Shown: piece after piece, positions 9,840 through 19,205 of the stretch
How positions within the stretch are numbered: the first letter of the stretch is position 1
How the letters are laid out: each line of letters opens with the position of its first letter
Origin: Vibrio penaeicida
GTDB lineage: Bacteria; Pseudomonadota; Gammaproteobacteria; Enterobacterales; Vibrionaceae
DNA length: 64,000 bases
Assembly (NCBI RefSeq): GCF_002933855.1
Contig: NZ_BFAQ01000015.1
Location: forward strand, 62,001-126,000
Direction: 5' to 3'
The notes under the pieces: generated by a model
What the model saw: only the letters and a program-made list of their open reading frames with translations
What the model was told of the DNA's origin: nothing
The model's database searches: none
Position numbers and translations under genes: made by a program

Positions 9840-11633
9840 ATGACAGTAAGCAGTCCATTCAAAATCCCAAGGAAAACCCCATTTGGAATTGGCGAAGCCG
9901 TTGCAGAGTGGGCAACAGGCCTCACTCAACTCGACAAATTCTATGCTCAGCGTCCAGCAGAATGTAATACAGCACAGTTTCTACGTTTCACATTGGAGAG
10001 GTTGGGGATTGAATATCGGCTATTACAAGGCACACTAGAAAGAGTTCCGAAATCGGGAGCAACCGTTGTGGTTGCTAACCACCCACTTGGCTGTGTCGAA
10101 GGGGTAATACTGGCTGAGCTCCTTCTTACTATTCGACCTGATGTTCAGATTTTGGCAAACCAGTATCTTAAAACGGTTCCAGAATTGGATAAGCTATTCA
10201 TTGGTGTGGATGTATTTGAAGGCCGAGAGGCTCACAAAGCCAACCTCAAAGCATTACGTCAAGCGCACCGACACTTAGCCAATGAGGGGATTCTGCTGGT
10301 TTTCCCTGCGGGAGAAGTATCTCGCATAGAAAGAAAACGCACAAAAGCACAAATACAAGACAAAGAGTGGAGCCGCTCTGTCAGCTCTCTTATCAAAAAG
10401 AACAAAGCCGCTACAGTGCCATGCTTTATTGATGGTCAAAACTCTCGTCGCTTCTACATGGCTGGAAAGATTCATCCCTTGCTTCGTACGCTAATGCTAG
10501 GACGAGAGCTACTGAACAAACGTGAATGTAAAATCGGAATCAGTATTGGCGAACCCATTCAATACAAAGAAATTCACTCCCTTTGCGATTCTCAATTGAT
10601 CAATTATCTGCGCCTAAATACTTATCTTTTGAAACCAGCAAACTCAATCAAGCACTATTCCTCTCATTCAACACTCGGAAAAGCGTATAACAATGCTGCT
10701 CCAATTGCGCCTCAGCTTCCTGTGCACGAACTATTAGACGATCTGAAAAACCTTCCAGATGAAGCGCATCTTTTGGATAGTAATCAGTTCTCTGTATATT
10801 GTTGCCACTCAAAACGTATCCCTGCCCTTTTACATGAAATCGGCCGGATGAGAGAAGAAAACTTCCGGCTCGTAGGAGAAGGTACGGGTCGAGATCTAGA
10901 TTTAGATGCGTTTGATAAGGAATATCTACATTTGTTTGTTTGGGACAATGATGCCAAGTGCTTAGTCGGTGCCTATCGCCTAGGCATCGTGGATTATTTG
11001 ATGCAAAAAGGTGGGCTCAATGCACTCTATTCCCGAACGCTGTTCCAGTATAAACATCAGTTCATTCAAAAAATGAGCAAGAACGGTAAGTGCATTGAAA
11101 TGGGCCGCTCGGTTATCGCAAAAGATTATCAACGCAGCATGAGCGCTCTATTATTACTATGGAAAGGGATTGGCGCATACATTCAACGAAACCCAGAATA
11201 CACCCACCTCTTTGGTCCAGTCAGTATCAGTAATGACTACAGTGACAAAGCGAGAAAGCTGCTTGCTGAAACAATGACGATGCACCATTACGATACGGAT
11301 AGCGCACATTATGTTAAGCCCACCAACCCTCTGAAAAATGAAAGCAGCGTGTGGAACCCTAGCATGCTTACTGCTCTTGGGGATCTTCAGCTACTCTCTA
11401 GAGTGATCGCTAGAATAGATGATGGGAAAACGTTACCCGTACTGCTGCGCCAATATCTTGCTCTTAACGGAAAGTTAGTCAGCTTCAATGTTGATCCTGC
11501 ATTCAACAATGCGCTTGACGGCCTAATCCTTGTTGATCTTCGAAATGTTCCAATAAAAACATTGGCAAGGTATATGGGGCTAGAAAACGCTCGGGGCTAC
11601 CTAACTCGGCATAAAGTTAATCAATGCGATTAG
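9840..11633 (+). CDS. olsF: OlsF-type bifunctional acyltransferase (ornithine lipid synthase)
   Basis: A 597-residue fusion of two acyltransferases. The N-terminal half is PlsC-like, with an acyltransferase motif at NHPLGCVEG (N80-H81) and FPAGE (155-159). The C-terminal half resembles GNAT/OlsB-type N-acyltransferases (VWDNDAKCLVGAYRLG, EMGRSVIAKDY). In characterised OlsF proteins the C-terminal domain N-acylates ornithine and the N-terminal domain adds the second acyl chain, giving a phosphorus-free membrane lipid. The V. cholerae homologue VC0489 has this role. Older annotations call such proteins hemolysins. Pho-box-like repeats stand 160-210 bp upstream. It is monocistronic, on the cytoplasmic side of the inner membrane. 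The substrate is inferred from the family. Confidence 0.8.
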   Translation: MTVSSPFKIPRKTPFGIGEAVAEWATGLTQLDKFYAQRPAECNTAQFLRFTLERLGIEYRLLQGTLERVPKSGATVVVANHPLGCVEGVILAELLLTIRPDVQILANQYLKTVPELDKLFIGVDVFEGREAHKANLKALRQAHRHLANEGILLVFPAGEVSRIERKRTKAQIQDKEWSRSVSSLIKKNKAATVPCFIDGQNSRRFYMAGKIHPLLRTLMLGRELLNKRECKIGISIGEPIQYKEIHSLCDSQLINYLRLNTYLLKPANSIKHYSSHSTLGKAYNNAAPIAPQLPVHELLDDLKNLPDEAHLLDSNQFSVYCCHSKRIPALLHEIGRMREENFRLVGEGTGRDLDLDAFDKEYLHLFVWDNDAKCLVGAYRLGIVDYLMQKGGLNALYSRTLFQYKHQFIQKMSKNGKCIEMGRSVIAKDYQRSMSALLLLWKGIGAYIQRNPEYTHLFGPVSISNDYSDKARKLLAETMTMHHYDTDSAHYVKPTNPLKNESSVWNPSMLTALGDLQLLSRVIARIDDGKTLPVLLRQYLALNGKLVSFNVDPAFNNALDGLILVDLRNVPIKTLARYMGLENARGYLTRHKVNQCD

Positions 11634-11674
11634 GTATTATTAAAACTCATAAATCAGTACTAAATTGGATTATA

Positions 11675-11693
11675 GGAGCTCAGATAGAGCTCC
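11675..11693 (+). terminator. Hairpin after the OlsF-type gene
   Basis: A perfect 7-bp stem (GGAGCTC/GAGCTCC) with a 5-nt loop, 42 bases after the stop codon. It is followed by an A-rich rather than T-rich tract, so it is a weak terminator at best. Confidence 0.4.
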
Positions 11694-11821
11694 GTAAAAA
11701 ATAATTTACAAAACCAGCTCACGTCGAGATATGTCAATCAAGTTACATTTATTGTTCACTCAAACATCAGTTGCTAGCATCTTTACTAGACGCACGCACA
11801 TATGTAAATGGATGTATATAA

Positions 11822-12970
11822 ATGGCATTATCTCCACAAGACCAGCAAACGCTTCAAGAATTCTTTGAATACTGTAAGACCCACCAATACAACAATATTG
11901 GATACCCTGTTGCAGCAGACTTTAACTACAAAGAACTCGAAGAATTCTGGCAGTTTTCATTTAATAACTGTGGAGATTGGGCAGAAACATCAAACTACCG
12001 ATTAAATACTTTTTACTTCGAAAAAGAAGTGATGGCGTATTTTGCCGATAAGTTTCAATTGCCCTTTGATGAATCTTGGGGGTATGTGACCAATGGCGGT
12101 ACAGAAGGCAACATGTATGGATGCTACCTAGCACGCGAAATGTTCCCTAACGGCATCTTGTACTTCTCGGAAGATACACACTATTCTGTCGCAAAGATCG
12201 TTCGCCTATTAAGAATTGAACACCGAGTCGTAAAAAGCCTTCCAAATGGCGAAATGGACTATAACGACCTTGAAAAACATATTGCTTCGAATGGAAAAGC
12301 CAACCCGATAATATTTGCGAATATTGGTACAACCCTATATGGCGCAACGGATGACCTAACCAAAATTAAGAGCATCTTATCGAGTGCAGGTTTCCAAAAG
12401 GAGGAATACTACCTCCATGCTGATGCCGCTTTTCATGGCATGATCCTACCCTTTGTCGACCAGCCGCAACAATACTGCTTCTCTGATGGCATCGACTCCA
12501 TTTCTGTTTCTGGTCATAAAATGATTGGAGCGCCTATCCCTTGTGGCATTGTGCTAACCAAGAAATCCTATGTAGACAATATTAGCGTTGCCGTGGATTA
12601 CATTGTCGCTTTCGACAAAACCATTACCGGATCTCGCAATGGTTTAACGCCATTAATGATGTGGCATGCCATTAAAAGCAGTACCGAACAAGAAAAAGAA
12701 CTGCGCGTTAAACGCTGCCTTAGGCTGGCCGAATACGCCGTAGAAAAACTTCAGAATAAAGGTGTTGCGGCTTGGTGTAACCCAAACTCTGTTATTGTGG
12801 TATTCCCAACGCCTACAGAAGCTGTGTGGCGTAAATATGGACTCGCAAATTCAGCTAAACATGCGCATCTCATTATTACAGGACACATGATTGATAACAC
12901 CGATTTGTTAAAGCAACTTATTGAAGACGTTGCGGAAGATACTCTCCATCTTCAGCCCACATGCAGCTAA
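11822..12970 (+). CDS. hdc: Histidine decarboxylase, PLP-dependent
   Basis: Converts L-histidine to histamine and CO2. The 382-residue protein follows the Morganella/Vibrio PLP-type enzymes closely from N- to C-terminus: NIGYP near residue 25, NNCGDW (48-53), [16 protein letters not shown] (88-103), the ring-stacking histidine in DTHYSV (H120), LHADAA (198-203) and the Schiff-base lysine in SGHKMIG (K233). No histidine/histamine antiporter, histidyl-tRNA synthetase or siderophore synthetase is adjacent, unlike the Photobacterium hdc or anguibactin loci. It may feed a siderophore made elsewhere or act in acid tolerance. The ATG at 11822 has only a weak upstream GGA. Confidence 0.88.
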   Translation: MALSPQDQQTLQEFFEYCKTHQYNNIGYPVAADFNYKELEEFWQFSFNNCGDWAETSNYRLNTFYFEKEVMAYFADKFQLPFDESWGYVTNGGTEGNMYGCYLAREMFPNGILYFSEDTHYSVAKIVRLLRIEHRVVKSLPNGEMDYNDLEKHIASNGKANPIIFANIGTTLYGATDDLTKIKSILSSAGFQKEEYYLHADAAFHGMILPFVDQPQQYCFSDGIDSISVSGHKMIGAPIPCGIVLTKKSYVDNISVAVDYIVAFDKTITGSRNGLTPLMMWHAIKSSTEQEKELRVKRCLRLAEYAVEKLQNKGVAAWCNPNSVIVVFPTPTEAVWRKYGLANSAKHAHLIITGHMIDNTDLLKQLIEDVAEDTLHLQPTCS

Positions 12971-13091
12971 CTTGAAATTGGTGTGATTTTTAAAAGCAAC
13001 GAAGTGTAATCATTCTCATTTATATGCCATTAAGCTCTTAGGGTTAATATTGTCCCTTTAATTTTTATATTCAATAAGTTAAGGGTACAGA

Positions 13092-13979
13092 GTGAATAAG
13101 GCAGTTATTACGGCATCTTTCTCAAGTATTATGTTGATGGGTTGCGGTGGCGGTGGAAGTGGCGATGCCAACTCTGTCACTCACCCCACCGTCAAGGGCA
13201 ACTGTGGCGAAATTTACTTAAATCGAAGTTATAGCAACACCGAATTTGTCCGCTCTTATTGGAATACACGAGATCAACAATCTGACATACTTTCTAGATC
13301 TCACCCAACTGTCTTCAACGGCGCGGTGGAAACGATCTTAACGTCCAGCTCATCCCAATGTCAGCAAACACTCAATGCATTGGGTGGTTATGAATACCAC
13401 ACATGGGAAGGAGAATCACAAGGTAACTTGGTTACGGGTAAGCAGTTTTATTTTAAACCGACCCTTAATGTTAAATACGATCTCCCTTCGGTCGAGTCAT
13501 ACCAAGAATGGGCTGAAGCTAGCAAACCAGAATTCGTGAATACCACTATCAACAAGGTAGAGCTCTATTCTGTCGTTGCTATTGGTAGTGGCAACAGTTA
13601 CCAAGATTTTAGACCATCAAACTCAGAAGCCATGTACTTAGCGGAACTTCCACTTCAATGCACAGTAGCTTTACCTACCTCAGTAAAAATTACGGAGAGC
13701 TCGCCTAAATCCATCGCGGATGTACAGGTTGCGAATATAGACACTCGATACTGTAGCGAGCCTACTGATGGTGTAATTAATAACAAAAAAGAGTTGGTCA
13801 GAAGCTGCATATCAGCCTCTCCAATCACAGAAAAAACACCAGTCAGCTGTACTTTCAACAATGCCAAGGTTGGTGTTCCCGACAACAAAGGTAACTACTT
13901 TCCAGCTTATGTTTCTGGCAGTGTGACTCGAGAGCAAGGTCAAGACTTTGTATTACAAGTCAATAAGGTGGAGTATTAA
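13092..13979 (+). CDS. Putative lipoprotein, unknown function
   Basis: A 295-residue product with a lipoprotein signal: lipobox L-M-G-C with the lipidated cysteine at residue 18, followed by a glycine-rich tether (GGGGSG). There is no Asp at +2, so outer-membrane sorting is likely. Several paired cysteines in the mature part suggest disulfides. No recognised domain. The start is GTG, chosen because AAGGGT stands six bases upstream. It precedes the graspetide-precursor gene by 198 bp, but no functional link is evident. Confidence 0.65.
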   Translation: MNKAVITASFSSIMLMGCGGGGSGDANSVTHPTVKGNCGEIYLNRSYSNTEFVRSYWNTRDQQSDILSRSHPTVFNGAVETILTSSSSQCQQTLNALGGYEYHTWEGESQGNLVTGKQFYFKPTLNVKYDLPSVESYQEWAEASKPEFVNTTINKVELYSVVAIGSGNSYQDFRPSNSEAMYLAELPLQCTVALPTSVKITESSPKSIADVQVANIDTRYCSEPTDGVINNKKELVRSCISASPITEKTPVSCTFNNAKVGVPDNKGNYFPAYVSGSVTREQGQDFVLQVNKVEY

Positions 13980-14177
13980 ATTTGAAATTTAAGGCGGCGA
14001 TAACCTTCGCCTTTACCTATTACTTAATGGCATTCATTCTAGTTTGAACTCGGGCGAAGTTTTTCAATCAATGAGAAAAAGTCGCATTTTTTCCTTTATT
14101 TTTTTTTGCTTTCACAGAAAAATACGCATTGATTATGACTATTAATCAGTAAGTTATAAAACTAAAAGGAATTTATC

Positions 14178-14408
14178 ATGAGTAAGAACACTCCATTTTT
14201 TTCAAATTTTGTTGAGTCACAAATTGAAGAATTGTCACAAGAAGAGATGACACAGTGCGCCGCGGGAAAAGTTGACGGAGCTTTTGAGTTTACAGCTTCA
14301 GCTAGCAGCTTTGTCACTCTAAAAGCACCTTCAGATGCCGATGAGCTTGCGTTCGAAGATGTCATCCTTAGAGGTACTTGTCCGGGGATGAACCCGACTT
14401 TAGCCTAA
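14178..14408 (+). CDS. Marinostatin/microviridin-type graspetide precursor peptide
   Basis: A 76-residue ribosomal peptide precursor. The leader has PFFSNFVES (6-14), matching the PFFARFLE helix that microviridin ATP-grasp ligases recognise. A double-glycine-type leader end follows (EELSQEEMTQCAAG, 17-30), the kind cut by C39 exporters. The core FVTLKAPSDADE (45-56) aligns position by position with marinostatin FATMRYPSDSDE, a serine-protease inhibitor. By analogy, omega-ester bonds would join Thr47-Asp53 and Ser52-Asp55. A 20-residue tail follows the core, which is unusual. An AAGGAA ribosome site precedes the ATG, and a strong terminator follows. No ATP-grasp ligase or peptidase exporter is encoded anywhere in the window. 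Confidence 0.8.
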   Translation: MSKNTPFFSNFVESQIEELSQEEMTQCAAGKVDGAFEFTASASSFVTLKAPSDADELAFEDVILRGTCPGMNPTLA

Positions 14409-14416
14409 ACTGATTC

Positions 14417-14447
14417 AGTTGCCCCTCATATCTCTGAGGGGCAACTT
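14417..14447 (+). terminator. Terminator of the graspetide-precursor gene
   Basis: A 12-bp stem (AGTTGCCCCTCA with TGAGGGGCAACT), 6-nt loop, eight bases after the stop codon. The T-tail is short. It isolates the precursor as a one-gene unit. Confidence 0.75.
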
Positions 14448-14669
14448 ACCTTAAAAGTGATGTTCATATCACTTTGAATTCCACATAAAGCACTAATTAA
14501 ACTCAATATTCTGGCTTAATACCCCACCCTTTCTAGCACAATTATTTTTATCGCCTTACCAAATACAATTCGTAAGAATAATCAATTATTCAAAGCTCTA
14601 GAACACTATTTTTATTCTTCATTATTTGTCTTTATGCTGGCTAAAAACCATGGAACAGGATGAATAACA

Positions 14670-15737
14670 ATGACAATAAAACAGTGTGTCTCCAAAGTGC
14701 TCATTGCCTTAGCCGCAATATCTTTACCGTTAAGTGCAAGTGCCGCTGAAAAAATCTACCGATTAAAGTTGGCTGAAACTTGGGGACCGAATACTCCAAT
14801 ACTTGGAGACGCCACCAAAAATATGGCGAAATTGGCAAAAGAAATGTCGAATGGTCGCCTCGATATTCGAGTGGATTCTGCAAACAAGCACAAAGCACCT
14901 TTAGGCATTTTTGATATGGTCAAATCAGGTCAATACGATCTGGGGCATTCCAGCTCTTATTACTGGAAAGGTAAAGTGCCAAACACATTGTATTTCTCTT
15001 CTATGCCATTTGGCATGATGTCTACAGAACAATACGCTTGGTTTTACCGAGGTGGAGGCATGGAGCTAATGCAGCAGGTGTACGCTCCTCATAACTTGCT
15101 TTCTTTCCCCGGTGGCAATTCCGACATTCAAATGGGAGGTTGGTTTAAAAAAGAAATCAATTCCGTCGACGATCTAAAAGGCTTGAAAATCCGCATTCCA
15201 GGGTTTGCCGGAGAGGTGATGGCTAGAATCGGTGCAAAGCCGACGAATATTGCACCTGGTGAGCTTTATACTTCATTGGAACGAGGCACAATTGATGCGC
15301 TTGAATGGGTCGGACCGGCATTTGATTTACGTATGGGCTTTCAGAAAATCGCGCCTTACTACTATTCAGCATGGCATGAGCCCGGAAGCGAAACCCAATT
15401 TCTAGTGAATAAAAGAGCTTGGGATAAGCTACCTAAAGATCTACAGGTTATTTTAGAAACGGCATTCCGAGTGACTGCTTTCGATATGTATAACCAAGCA
15501 TTGGATGCAAACGCCAATAGTTGGGCAACCATGAAAAGTGAATACCCAGATATCAAAGTACGTGATTTCCCAACATCGGTACTTACCGCTATGCGTCAGG
15601 CAACCGATGAATTACTGCAAGAACAAGCGAGTAAGGATGAGTTAGCAAAAGAAATCATTCAGTCTCAAGCCATTTATCTTAAGAAAGTTCGCGATTGGAC
15701 TGATATCTCACTCAAAGCCTACTTAAACTACGAGTAA
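14670..15737 (+). CDS. TRAP transporter solute-binding protein, DctP family (orphan)
   Basis: Periplasmic binding component of a tripartite ATP-independent transporter, 355 residues, with a cleavable signal peptide ending ASA-A near residue 26. Family marks include the carboxylate-binding region LKGLKIRIPGF, then TNIAPGELYTSLERGTIDALEWVGP and the PYYY-W segment. The closest flavour is the DctP group often annotated for mannitol/chloroaromatic or 2-oxo acid substrates, so the ligand is open. The membrane partners DctQ and DctM, normally adjacent, are missing on both sides. It must work with a permease elsewhere, or serve as a sensor protein. The ATG follows GGAACAGGATG. Confidence 0.88.
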   Translation: MTIKQCVSKVLIALAAISLPLSASAAEKIYRLKLAETWGPNTPILGDATKNMAKLAKEMSNGRLDIRVDSANKHKAPLGIFDMVKSGQYDLGHSSSYYWKGKVPNTLYFSSMPFGMMSTEQYAWFYRGGGMELMQQVYAPHNLLSFPGGNSDIQMGGWFKKEINSVDDLKGLKIRIPGFAGEVMARIGAKPTNIAPGELYTSLERGTIDALEWVGPAFDLRMGFQKIAPYYYSAWHEPGSETQFLVNKRAWDKLPKDLQVILETAFRVTAFDMYNQALDANANSWATMKSEYPDIKVRDFPTSVLTAMRQATDELLQEQASKDELAKEIIQSQAIYLKKVRDWTDISLKAYLNYE

Positions 15738-15742
15738 TCAGA

Positions 15743-15793
15743 ATGAGGAATGTTAATACCATTCCTCATTTCCTCATTTCCTCATTTCCTCAT
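15743..15793 (+). repeat. Hairpin merged with four 8-bp tandem repeats
   Basis: A perfect 10-bp inverted repeat (ATGAGGAATG 15743-15752, CATTCCTCAT 15760-15769) lies five bases after the TRAP gene stop. Its right arm begins four head-to-tail copies of TTCCTCAT (15762-15793). The hairpin is probably the gene's terminator, and the repeats look like slippage expansion of its 3' arm. Confidence 0.75.
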
Positions 15794-15902
15794 TTACATT
15801 ATCAATAAAATTTAAAAACTGATTATCATTAATGATGGATTATCTGTTTTTTCATTGATTGTTAACATTCAATTAAATGTGAGAGTTGAGTGAGTAGCCA
15901 CT

Positions 15903-16865
15903 ATGAGCGAGTCCTATCTAAATAAAGATTTCCTTTCGATTAATCAAGCTTACAACTCCGTTTTTAAAGTTGGTAAGCTCAGCATCGGATTGGTTGTTCC
16001 ATTGGAATCCTACCCTGTTGGAAGCGAACCTAATATGGCTGATGACATAGCTCGAATTCAATATGCAGAACAACTCGGTTTCTCTGCCGTGTGGTTACGT
16101 GATGTTCCATTCAATGTGCCTGCATTTGGCGATGTGGGACAAATCTATGACCCATTTGTTTACCTTGGTATGTTAGCAGGGCAGACCAAACGTATTGCAC
16201 TGGGAGTTGCTAGTATCATTTTGCCTCTTCGCCACCCGGCCCATGTCGCAAAAGCCGCGTCGAGTATCGATGTTCTATCTCAGGGGCGACTTCTTCTTGG
16301 AGTCGCGTCTGGTGACCGCCCCGAAGAATACCCAGCACTAAACATGCCCCATCAAGACCGAGGCGTTCGATTTCGTAGGAGCTTTGAATACATAAGAAGC
16401 ATGGCAGAAGCCAAACCTCGCTTTTCCAATCAATATGGAGAATTAAACGGTGATATAGACATGCTTCCAAAGCCTAATGGCATTCATTTACCTATGTTGT
16501 TAACAGGTTCGAGTCAACAAGATCCAGATTGGCTGGCTCAAAATGGAGACGGGTGGATGACTTATCCCAGAAACATCTCACTTCAAGCTAAGATAGTAGA
16601 TGACTGGCGGGACCGAATTTTCTCTCATGGTGGAAGTAATAAACCGGCTATGCAATCGCTGTACATTGATTTAGTAGGCGACCCGAACATGGCACCTGAA
16701 CCGATCCATTTAGGCTTTCGAACGGGGATCAATTACTTACGTACCTATTTAAAGTCGTTGGAAGAAATTGGAATGAACCACGTGGCGTTAAACTTGCGCT
16801 TCAATCAAGCCAATATTCCAATTACCTTAGAGCGCATTGCCGAGGAGTTGTTACCAGATTTTTAG
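15903..16865 (+). CDS. LLM-class (luciferase-like) flavin-dependent monooxygenase
   Basis: A 320-residue TIM-barrel enzyme of the bacterial luciferase-like family, which uses FMNH2 or F420 to oxidise small molecules. Typical segments are the N-terminal GLVVPLESY strand, QLGFSAVWLRDVPF (about 58-71), KRIALGVASIILPLRHPAH (about 98-116), SQGRLLLGVASGDRPEEY (about 124-142) and a late LLTGSSQQDPDW nucleotide-contact region. It is soluble. The substrate cannot be read from sequence. It follows the TRAP binding protein on the same strand with a 165-bp gap containing a hairpin, so co-transcription is not assured. The ribosome site is weak. Confidence 0.85.
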   Translation: MSESYLNKDFLSINQAYNSVFKVGKLSIGLVVPLESYPVGSEPNMADDIARIQYAEQLGFSAVWLRDVPFNVPAFGDVGQIYDPFVYLGMLAGQTKRIALGVASIILPLRHPAHVAKAASSIDVLSQGRLLLGVASGDRPEEYPALNMPHQDRGVRFRRSFEYIRSMAEAKPRFSNQYGELNGDIDMLPKPNGIHLPMLLTGSSQQDPDWLAQNGDGWMTYPRNISLQAKIVDDWRDRIFSHGGSNKPAMQSLYIDLVGDPNMAPEPIHLGFRTGINYLRTYLKSLEEIGMNHVALNLRFNQANIPITLERIAEELLPDF

Positions 16866-16947
16866 GTATAAGTTGCCAAGGAATGAGTTGAACAGCTACA
16901 CCCTAATCCCGCTTTGACCATTGCCACAAGATAAAAAGGTGATAATT

Positions 16948-17190
16948 ATGCTAGGAGAAGATCATAGTTTAATCGTCGATTTCCCGGAGTTGGAAGCAAC
17001 AATTGTAGAGCTCATGCAGTCCGATGCGGAATTTGCGAAAGAAAACAAAAAATACACCGCCTTAGATAAGGAGATAAGAACATTAGAACTCAGAAATGCT
17101 CCTATTGATGACGATGAAATGCACCGAATCAAAAGTGAGCGCGCTTATCTAAAAGACACCCTATATAAAAAACTCACTAGCGGTCGTTAA
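16948..17190 (+). CDS. DUF465 (YdcH-family) small coiled-coil protein
   Basis: An 80-residue protein starting MLGEDHSLIVDFPE. A longer frame begins at a TTG at 16921, but AAGGTGA sits just before the ATG at 16948, so the shorter form is preferred. The body is a charged helix pair (KKYTALDKEIRTLEL, then MHRIKSERAYLKDTLYKKL), as in YdcH/SlyX-like proteins of unknown biochemical role. It is cytoplasmic and monocistronic, with a shared terminator downstream. Confidence 0.82.
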   Translation: MLGEDHSLIVDFPELEATIVELMQSDAEFAKENKKYTALDKEIRTLELRNAPIDDDEMHRIKSERAYLKDTLYKKLTSGR

Positions 17191-17263
17191 ATACCGAAAT
17201 CTCATTTACTCAAACCACTCTATCTTGAAACTCGCACCAGTAAGTTAATTGGGTAGAAACTGA

Positions 17264-17292
17264 AAGAGCCATCTGGGTTAAAGATGGCTCTT
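17264..17292. terminator. Bidirectional terminator between DUF465 and glmS genes
   Basis: An 11-bp stem (AAGAGCCATCT/AGATGGCTCTT) with a 7-nt loop and pyrimidine-rich tails on both strands. It lies between two convergent genes. Confidence 0.75.
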
Positions 17293-17315
17293 CTGTTTAC
17301 TTAGGAAATGATCCG

Positions 17316-19151
17316 TTATTCTACCGTCACCGATTTCGCTAGGTTACGCGGTTGATCGACATCTGTCCCTTTGATCAAAGCGACATGGTAAGACAGCAAC
17401 TGCATGGGTACTGTATAGAAAATTGGCGCTATCACCTCGTCGACATGCGGCATAGTGACGATTTTCAACCCATCGCTTTCTTCAAAGCCCGCTTCTGCAT
17501 CCGCAAAGACGTAAAGTTGCCCGCCACGCGCTCGCACCTCTTCAATGTTGGATTTTACTTTCTCCAGTAAATCATTACTTGGTGCAACGACAATGACAGG
17601 CATTTCTGCATCAATCAGCGCAAGGGGACCATGCTTCAATTCGCCAGCAGCATAAGCCTCAGCGTGAATGTAGGAAATCTCTTTAAGCTTTAATGCCGCT
17701 TCAACAGCGATAGGGAAAAATTCACCTCGCCCTAAAAATAAAGAGTGGTGCTTATCTGCAAAATCTTCCGCCAGCGATTCAATCACGGCATTGCTTGTCA
17801 GTGCGTTTTCAAGCTGAACTGGCAGTTCATTAAGGGATTTAACGATCTCCGCTTCTTTAACGAAGTCTATCGTTCCTTTTTGCTTACCCAGTGCGGTAAC
17901 AAACATCAACAATGACGCTAGCTGAGTCGTAAATGCCTTCGTTGAAGCAACCCCTACTTCTGCTCCTGCACGAGTCATAAAAGCAAAATCAGATTCGCGT
18001 ACCAAAGAAGAACCCGGAACGTTGCAGATCGTCATTGCAGCCAGATAGCCTTTCTCTTTTGCGAGGCGAAGCGCTGCCAATGTATCAGCGGTTTCACCTG
18101 ATTGAGAGAGGGTAATCAGGAGACTGTTAGGTCGAGTGACAAATGGGCGATATCGAAATTCAGAGGCAATTTCAATGTCACAACTTACGTTTGCCAATGA
18201 CTCGCACCAATATTTTGCTACCATTCCGGCATTAAATGACGTACCACAAGCGACAATCTGAACATGTTCAACTTGGTTAAACATGTCTGCGCTATTTGCG
18301 CCAAACGATTCTAAAAGAATAGAGTTACCAGTGACTCGTCCTTCTAGGGTGTCTTTGAGAACCACAGGTTGTTCATATATCTCTTTTTGCATGTAGTGAC
18401 GGTATTGACCTTTATCCGCCGCATCTTGTTCCACCGTTGACTCTTTCGCTTCTCTCTCGACCGATTCTCCGTTCACATCGAAAATATTTACGTTACGACG
18501 TGTAATTTCAGCGACATCCCCTTCTTCAAGGAAGATAAAACGACGCGTCACGTTCAAAAGAGCGAGTTGATCAGAAGCTAAGAAATTTTCCCCAACCCCT
18601 AACCCTATAACCAATGGGCTGCCTGAACGCGCAACGACCAATTTATCGGGTTGCTCTCGGTCAACGACAACCATTCCGTAAGCCCCTTCCAGCTGCTTAA
18701 CAGCAATTTGAACAGCATCTATCAGGGAATTCGCTTGCTTTAATTCAAGATCCACTAAATGACCTATCACTTCCGTATCGGTTTGAGATTGAAACTGGTA
18801 TCCCAGTTCTTTCAGTTTCTCTCGCAGAATTTGGTGATTTTCAATAATACCGTTGTGCACAACGGCAATACGTTCATTGGACATGTGTGGGTGTGCATTG
18901 GCTTCAGAAGGTTCTCCGTGCGTTGCCCAACGTGTATGGGCCAAACCAGTACCACCTGAAAAGGTGTTAAAATCAATGCTGTCTGCTAAATTTTGGACTT
19001 TACCAACTTTACGCATTCGTTGAATATTAGAATTGGTATCAATGACCGCAACTCCGGCCGAATCGTACCCTCGGTATTCCAGTCTTTGTAATCCTTGTAA
19101 CAAAATTTCAGCAACGTCGCGCTGCGCAACTGCACCTACAATTCCACACAT
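17316..19151 (-). CDS. glmS: Glutamine--fructose-6-phosphate aminotransferase (isomerizing)
   Basis: Makes glucosamine-6-phosphate from fructose-6-phosphate and glutamine, the first step to UDP-GlcNAc for peptidoglycan and LPS. The protein has 611 residues, the family norm. The N-terminal glutaminase domain starts [11 protein letters not shown] with the catalytic Cys at position 2, followed by HTRWATHG and the NHPH-type AHPHMS motif. Two SIS domains follow ([17 protein letters not shown]), ending in the conserved [15 protein letters not shown] tail. GGAG precedes the ATG. The gene lies 54 bp downstream of a DeoR-family regulator on the same strand. No glmS ribozyme is present, as expected in a gammaproteobacterium. 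Confidence 0.98.
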   Translation of the reverse strand: MCGIVGAVAQRDVAEILLQGLQRLEYRGYDSAGVAVIDTNSNIQRMRKVGKVQNLADSIDFNTFSGGTGLAHTRWATHGEPSEANAHPHMSNERIAVVHNGIIENHQILREKLKELGYQFQSQTDTEVIGHLVDLELKQANSLIDAVQIAVKQLEGAYGMVVVDREQPDKLVVARSGSPLVIGLGVGENFLASDQLALLNVTRRFIFLEEGDVAEITRRNVNIFDVNGESVEREAKESTVEQDAADKGQYRHYMQKEIYEQPVVLKDTLEGRVTGNSILLESFGANSADMFNQVEHVQIVACGTSFNAGMVAKYWCESLANVSCDIEIASEFRYRPFVTRPNSLLITLSQSGETADTLAALRLAKEKGYLAAMTICNVPGSSLVRESDFAFMTRAGAEVGVASTKAFTTQLASLLMFVTALGKQKGTIDFVKEAEIVKSLNELPVQLENALTSNAVIESLAEDFADKHHSLFLGRGEFFPIAVEAALKLKEISYIHAEAYAAGELKHGPLALIDAEMPVIVVAPSNDLLEKVKSNIEEVRARGGQLYVFADAEAGFEESDGLKIVTMPHVDEVIAPIFYTVPMQLLSYHVALIKGTDVDQPRNLAKSVTVE

Positions 19152-19205
19152 AGTAACTCCAATTTTTAATAGTATTTTTTGGGGTCTTTCGACCTGGCAA
19201 GCAAG

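Noticed and set aside
19152..19205. glmS ribozyme/riboswitch upstream of glmS
   Set aside because: Only 54 bases separate the genes and no ribozyme core is visible; that element is typical of Firmicutes.
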